Positions 5,758 to 8,510 of a stretch of DNA of 8,510 nt are shown here, in pieces. This stretch comes from an uncultured Bacteroidales bacterium. Lineage in GTDB: Bacteria > Bacteroidota > Bacteroidia > Bacteroidales > UBA932. The first letter of the stretch is position 1; each line of letters begins with the position of its first letter. The notes below the pieces were generated by a model. That model ran no database searches. It worked only from the letters and a program-made list of their open reading frames with translations, and was not told the origin of the DNA. The stretch covers positions 1 through 8,510 of the forward strand of contig CABQAB010000077.1 in the NCBI GenBank assembly GCA_902461985.1, given 5' to 3'. The position numbers were made by a program, and so were the translations under genes.

Positions 5758-8085
5758 TTCGAGGGTCAGGTGCAGCGGGAGGCCTTCGGTGAGGTGGAAG
5801 CTGAGGATGGTGTCGCCGGCGGAGCCGGTGCGGAGGGAGCAGGATTCTGGGAGTGCGGAGGTGGCGTGCCAGATGCCGGAGATGGTGATTTCGGCATCGG
5901 TCGGCTGCGGAAGCCAGTATCTTTTGTCAATGTAGGATGGCTTCATGTCCGGGTTGCACAGTGAGAGTTCGAGGCTTTTGCCGCCGTCTGCCGGTTTTTC
6001 GATTACCAGCAATTCTGAGTTAGAGGCCTTCAGACAGCCGTAGGACAGTCCGTCGGCTGCGCCGAAAAGAGAGTAGGCTATGGTCGAGGACGGGATGTGT
6101 CTGACGATGTGGGCGGTGGAGTCGGCTTTGCAGATCTCGAAGAGTCTGCCGGAGGCGAGGGCGGACGTGGCTGCATCGAGTCCGGCCTGGTCGGCCGCAG
6201 GAATGGCGAGATATGCGTAGGATGCCGAGGCTGGCTTTGCACCGTGGTTGAAATAGGCTTTTGCTACACTTGCGCTGCCGGCAGGCTCAGCAAGCCCCTT
6301 GGACGAGGGGCTTTCCTGGCTGCCCATGAAAGTCACAAGTGGATCGTGGTCTGCCGGAATGACGAATCCTGTCCCTGTAGGGGTAAGGATGTTGATGGTT
6401 TCGCCGGCCTGGTAAGTCTTGCTTTCGGTGGTGGTGTCGCCGTTGATGGTAAGCGAAGGCGTCGCGCAGACCTGCTGGAAAAGGTTGGTGGCAGTGAGCC
6501 ATTCCTGTGGATATTCCCCGATGGCTGAGATATCGCTCCCCATTGCCCACAGCATGCCGTCGATGGCGAAGACCGATTTGCGGAATTCCAGTCTGGTAGG
6601 GATGAATCTCCGGCTGCCCCAGTTGTCGTCCTGGTCGAACTCGGCGGCGAAGATTCCGCAGTCTCCTGCAGAGAGGGCTCCGGCAAAATCGGTGCTGGCG
6701 GATTTCTGGTCGAAGCGGTCTTTGTCGTTGCCGTTAGGTGTGAGTGCGGCCCAGTCGGTGTAGTGGACGGTGGTGCTTCCCGGCATCATGTTCCAGTCCC
6801 AGCCGGTACCGGCTTCATCCGTAGGGTATCCGCTGGTGGCAAGACCGCCTTCGTAGATTATTTCAAGCGTGCCGTGGCTCTGGTACCTTCCGAAACGGTT
6901 GGCCTTGTCGTAGATTTCCGCGCCCCAGGCATTTGTGGTAGGGCAGCGCATGGCTGCCACCCAGTTGTCCCGGCGGTAGATTGCCGCAGGGCTGTTGTTG
7001 AACTGGTAGAACCCGTCTACGTCAGCATTTCCTGCACTTTTGTATTTGCCGCTCTTGAAGAAAGTGTTGTAATAAGCAGCGAGTTCTGCATCTGTACCTG
7101 TCCCTTTTATGTCACCGCCGACTTCAATCAGTTCTTCGAAAACTTCTGCGGATATGCTTACGGTCATGCCTGTGAACGGATGGCGGCCGGCCATGGAGTT
7201 GCCGAAAATGTGGTAGTTGTCCGATTTCCCGTTTACTGACATGAGGTAATAGGAGACAACGGCTTTCTTCATGTTCTCATAGGCCTGTTCAGTGACTCTG
7301 AAAGATGTTCCGCTAAGTATTTTCATAAAGTGTACCCATGTCCGGTAGGCATACATATAGCCGTTGTAGTGGGTCCAGTGGTGGAATCCGGTGCCGTCAA
7401 CCTTGAGCCCGTCGTAGGCTCCGGGGGTGTGCTGCGAGCAGGCGGAAAGGAAATGCGAAAATGCCTTCACCTCTTCTACGCATTTGTTTTCGTCGGGGTC
7501 GTAGAGACAGCAGGTCAGGACGTGCGGTATGGCGTTGTAGATGTAGTCGGTGTTTACGTGAGTCCTGATGTATTCTTCGCTCTCGTGGATCTGGTCAGCT
7601 TCGAGGAAAACCCTCATTGATGCGAGAAACCGGCTTCTCCGTTCCTTGTTGCACATGGGAACTGCACAGAGAAAATCCGCCGGCACTTTGCGTACGTCGC
7701 TGTAGTTGCTGTATTTCAGTTTAGGCAGTTTCTCTATGAATTGTATTTCATAGAGATAGTCCATGAAGTCATTGAAATTGTCCAAGGCTTCTCCGCCGTC
7801 AAATGCCGCAGCCGTGGCCATAATCCTGACATTCCTGCCAAGTTCCCTCATCTGCTGGAAAGTGATTTTCTCCCAGTCAACCTTGATGATTCCGGTTTTG
7901 TAGCATTCCAGTATGTTCGGGGCAGTCTCCCTCTCTTTGACCGATGCCTTGGCTTCTGGAACGGGCAGGCGTCTGCGGAGGGTGCTCAAATCCTTTTTCT
8001 CTTCTTTTGTCTGGGCGTCCGAATATGTACCTGTTGCGGAAAAAAGGCTGAGAGCCAGTGCCAATGTCGTGATTATCCTTTTCAT
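5749..8085 (-). CDS. Polysaccharide lyase family 8, chondroitin ABC lyase-like
   Basis: A 778-residue exported lyase predicted to cleave chondroitin/dermatan sulfate or hyaluronan by beta-elimination, leaving unsaturated oligosaccharides. A signal peptide (MKRIITTLALALSLF) is probably cleaved before Gln25. Residues ~30-345 would form the alpha/alpha toroid and the remainder the beta-sandwich domains. From memory of Proteus vulgaris chondroitin ABC lyase (His501, Tyr508, Arg560, Glu653), the matching residues here are His236 and Tyr243 in DGTGFHHWTHYNGY, Arg301 in AGRHPF, and Glu390 in WGAEIYDKANRFGRYQSHG. The GWDWNMMPGSTTVH stretch (428-441) is also shared. ABC lyases are usually about 1000 residues with an N-terminal jelly-roll domain. 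That domain is absent here, so the length is nearer that of chondroitin AC lyases although the motifs are ABC-like. It lies 64 bases after a partial gene on the same strand and is likely its operon partner. No good Shine-Dalgarno sequence precedes the ATG. Family assignment is firm; exact substrate is inferred. Confidence 0.92.
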   Translation of the reverse strand: MKRIITTLALALSLFSATGTYSDAQTKEEKKDLSTLRRRLPVPEAKASVKERETAPNILECYKTGIIKVDWEKITFQQMRELGRNVRIMATAAAFDGGEALDNFNDFMDYLYEIQFIEKLPKLKYSNYSDVRKVPADFLCAVPMCNKERRSRFLASMRVFLEADQIHESEEYIRTHVNTDYIYNAIPHVLTCCLYDPDENKCVEEVKAFSHFLSACSQHTPGAYDGLKVDGTGFHHWTHYNGYMYAYRTWVHFMKILSGTSFRVTEQAYENMKKAVVSYYLMSVNGKSDNYHIFGNSMAGRHPFTGMTVSISAEVFEELIEVGGDIKGTGTDAELAAYYNTFFKSGKYKSAGNADVDGFYQFNNSPAAIYRRDNWVAAMRCPTTNAWGAEIYDKANRFGRYQSHGTLEIIYEGGLATSGYPTDEAGTGWDWNMMPGSTTVHYTDWAALTPNGNDKDRFDQKSASTDFAGALSAGDCGIFAAEFDQDDNWGSRRFIPTRLEFRKSVFAIDGMLWAMGSDISAIGEYPQEWLTATNLFQQVCATPSLTINGDTTTESKTYQAGETINILTPTGTGFVIPADHDPLVTFMGSQESPSSKGLAEPAGSASVAKAYFNHGAKPASASYAYLAIPAADQAGLDAATSALASGRLFEICKADSTAHIVRHIPSSTIAYSLFGAADGLSYGCLKASNSELLVIEKPADGGKSLELSLCNPDMKPSYIDKRYWLPQPTDAEITISGIWHATSALPESCSLRTGSAGDTILSFHLTEGLPLHLTLERD

Positions 8086-8149
8086 GTCGTCAGTGTTATA
8101 TTGTGGTCAGTGTGTGTTGTCAAGGAATTCTTAGAAGACTGCAGAAATG

Positions 8150-8510
8150 TCATTTCAGTTTAGCCAGCCATGCAGGCAGATATTCAAGTCTCCGTTCGAG
8201 CTGCGCTTCGTAAAGTGACTGCGGCTCGACAGCTGTTCCATAGCCTTCATGCCATTTCATCTGGCTTTCCAGAAAGTTGATCGGGTCTCCATGGAAGCCC
8301 ACGACTACCGGAGGCAGGAATTTCCATCCTCTGAAACCTGTTCTCCACCAGTCGAAGACCCCGGCAGGCGCAGAATTGCCGTCGGATTCTCCGGACAGTT
8401 CTGACTCCATGTTCCATATCACCAGGTCGTCCAGATGGTTCGGGAGCTGGTTATAGTCGCCTCCCTGTCTCAACTGGAGGAACGAGCCCCTGCAGCAGTC
8501 AATCAGGGTC
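8150..8510 (-). CDS. C-terminal part of an unidentified protein (possibly DUF4955-like), cut by window edge
   Basis: The frame is open from base 8509 to a TGA at 8150-8152, giving 119 C-terminal residues; the start lies beyond the right edge. The visible part is rich in Trp, Leu and Pro. Its marked segments are YNQLPNHLDDLVIWN (visible residues 19-33), FDWWRTGFRGWKFLPPVVVGFHGDP (52-76, in two blocks) and a C-terminus reading EPQSLYEAQLERRLEYLPAWLAKLK. These resemble the C-terminal end of Bacteroidota proteins annotated with DUF4955, which I recall as exported, beta-helix-like proteins, but this is memory and not a search result. No catalytic residues can be named. The lyase gene follows 64 bases downstream on the same strand, so a shared transcript and a role in the same glycan pathway are plausible. 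A leucine (TTG at 8471-8473) could be mistaken for a start, but the frame continues upstream of it with protein-like sequence. Confidence 0.6.
   Translation of the reverse strand, partial: TLIDCCRGSFLQLRQGGDYNQLPNHLDDLVIWNMESELSGESDGNSAPAGVFDWWRTGFRGWKFLPPVVVGFHGDPINFLESQMKWHEGYGTAVEPQSLYEAQLERRLEYLPAWLAKLK

Noticed and set aside
5129..5935. Long plus-strand open frame (268 codons) overlapping the sulfatase and the lyase end
   Set aside because: It is out of frame with a gene that has complete catalytic motifs, has low-complexity Ser/Arg/Pro-rich composition and matches no family. It is a frame shadow of the sulfatase.
6763..7239. Plus-strand open frame (158 codons) antisense to the lyase
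   Set aside because: It lies inside the best-conserved part of the PL8 gene and has no recognisable motif or ribosome binding site.
1..8510. CRISPR array, tRNA, insertion sequence or new defence system
   Set aside because: No regularly spaced direct repeats, cloverleaf, transposase or terminal inverted repeats were seen, and every sizeable gene falls in a recognisable metabolic, envelope or translation family except the right-edge fragment.

Overview
The window looks like a chromosomal segment of a host-associated member of the Bacteroidota, probably a gut or oral Bacteroidales. The clues are a helix-hairpin-helix/outer-membrane-barrel protein of a type typical of that phylum, a TAAATTTG promoter element matching the Bacteroides -7 consensus, weak Shine-Dalgarno sequences, signal peptides ending in Ala-Gln, and a glycosaminoglycan (GAG)-active lyase next to a serine-type sulfatase. 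Base composition is about 50% GC in coding regions, with one clearly AT-rich divergent intergenic region near 4060-4182. No tRNA, rRNA, CRISPR array, insertion sequence or prophage signal was seen. No stretch over 300 bases lacks a gene.

Layout. (1) 1-1136 (+): the last two thirds of ettA, an ABC-F translation factor cut by the left edge. (2) 1137-1202: a convergent intergenic region with a long imperfect inverted repeat, either a terminator or a REP-like dispersed repeat. (3) 4017-1203 (-): a two-gene unit. First comes a 627-residue protein with an N-terminal helix-hairpin-helix domain and a predicted outer-membrane beta-barrel, then, 43 bases downstream, a 295-residue patatin-like phospholipase. 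(4) 4018-4182: a divergent AT-rich promoter region. (5) 4183-5715 (+): an exported S1-type sulfatase with a Ser-type active site. (6) 5716-5748: a short convergent gap with a hairpin terminator. (7) 8085-5749 (-): an exported polysaccharide lyase of family PL8, most like chondroitin ABC lyases, with all four expected catalytic residues. (8) 8510-8150 (-): the C-terminal 119 residues of a gene running off the right edge, 64 bases upstream of the lyase and probably in its operon.

How they work together. The right half (sulfatase, lyase and the partial upstream gene) reads as part of a GAG-utilisation locus. The lyase would cut chondroitin/dermatan sulfate or hyaluronan by beta-elimination, and the sulfatase would remove sulfate from the polymer or the released oligosaccharides. 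No SusC/SusD pair, regulator or unsaturated glucuronyl hydrolase is visible, so any full polysaccharide utilisation locus would extend to the right of the window. The left half is ordinary housekeeping (ettA) plus a poorly understood barrel/patatin pair. I see no clear new defence or mobile system. The least explained parts are the barrel/patatin unit, the atypical N-terminus of the barrel protein, and the right-edge protein.
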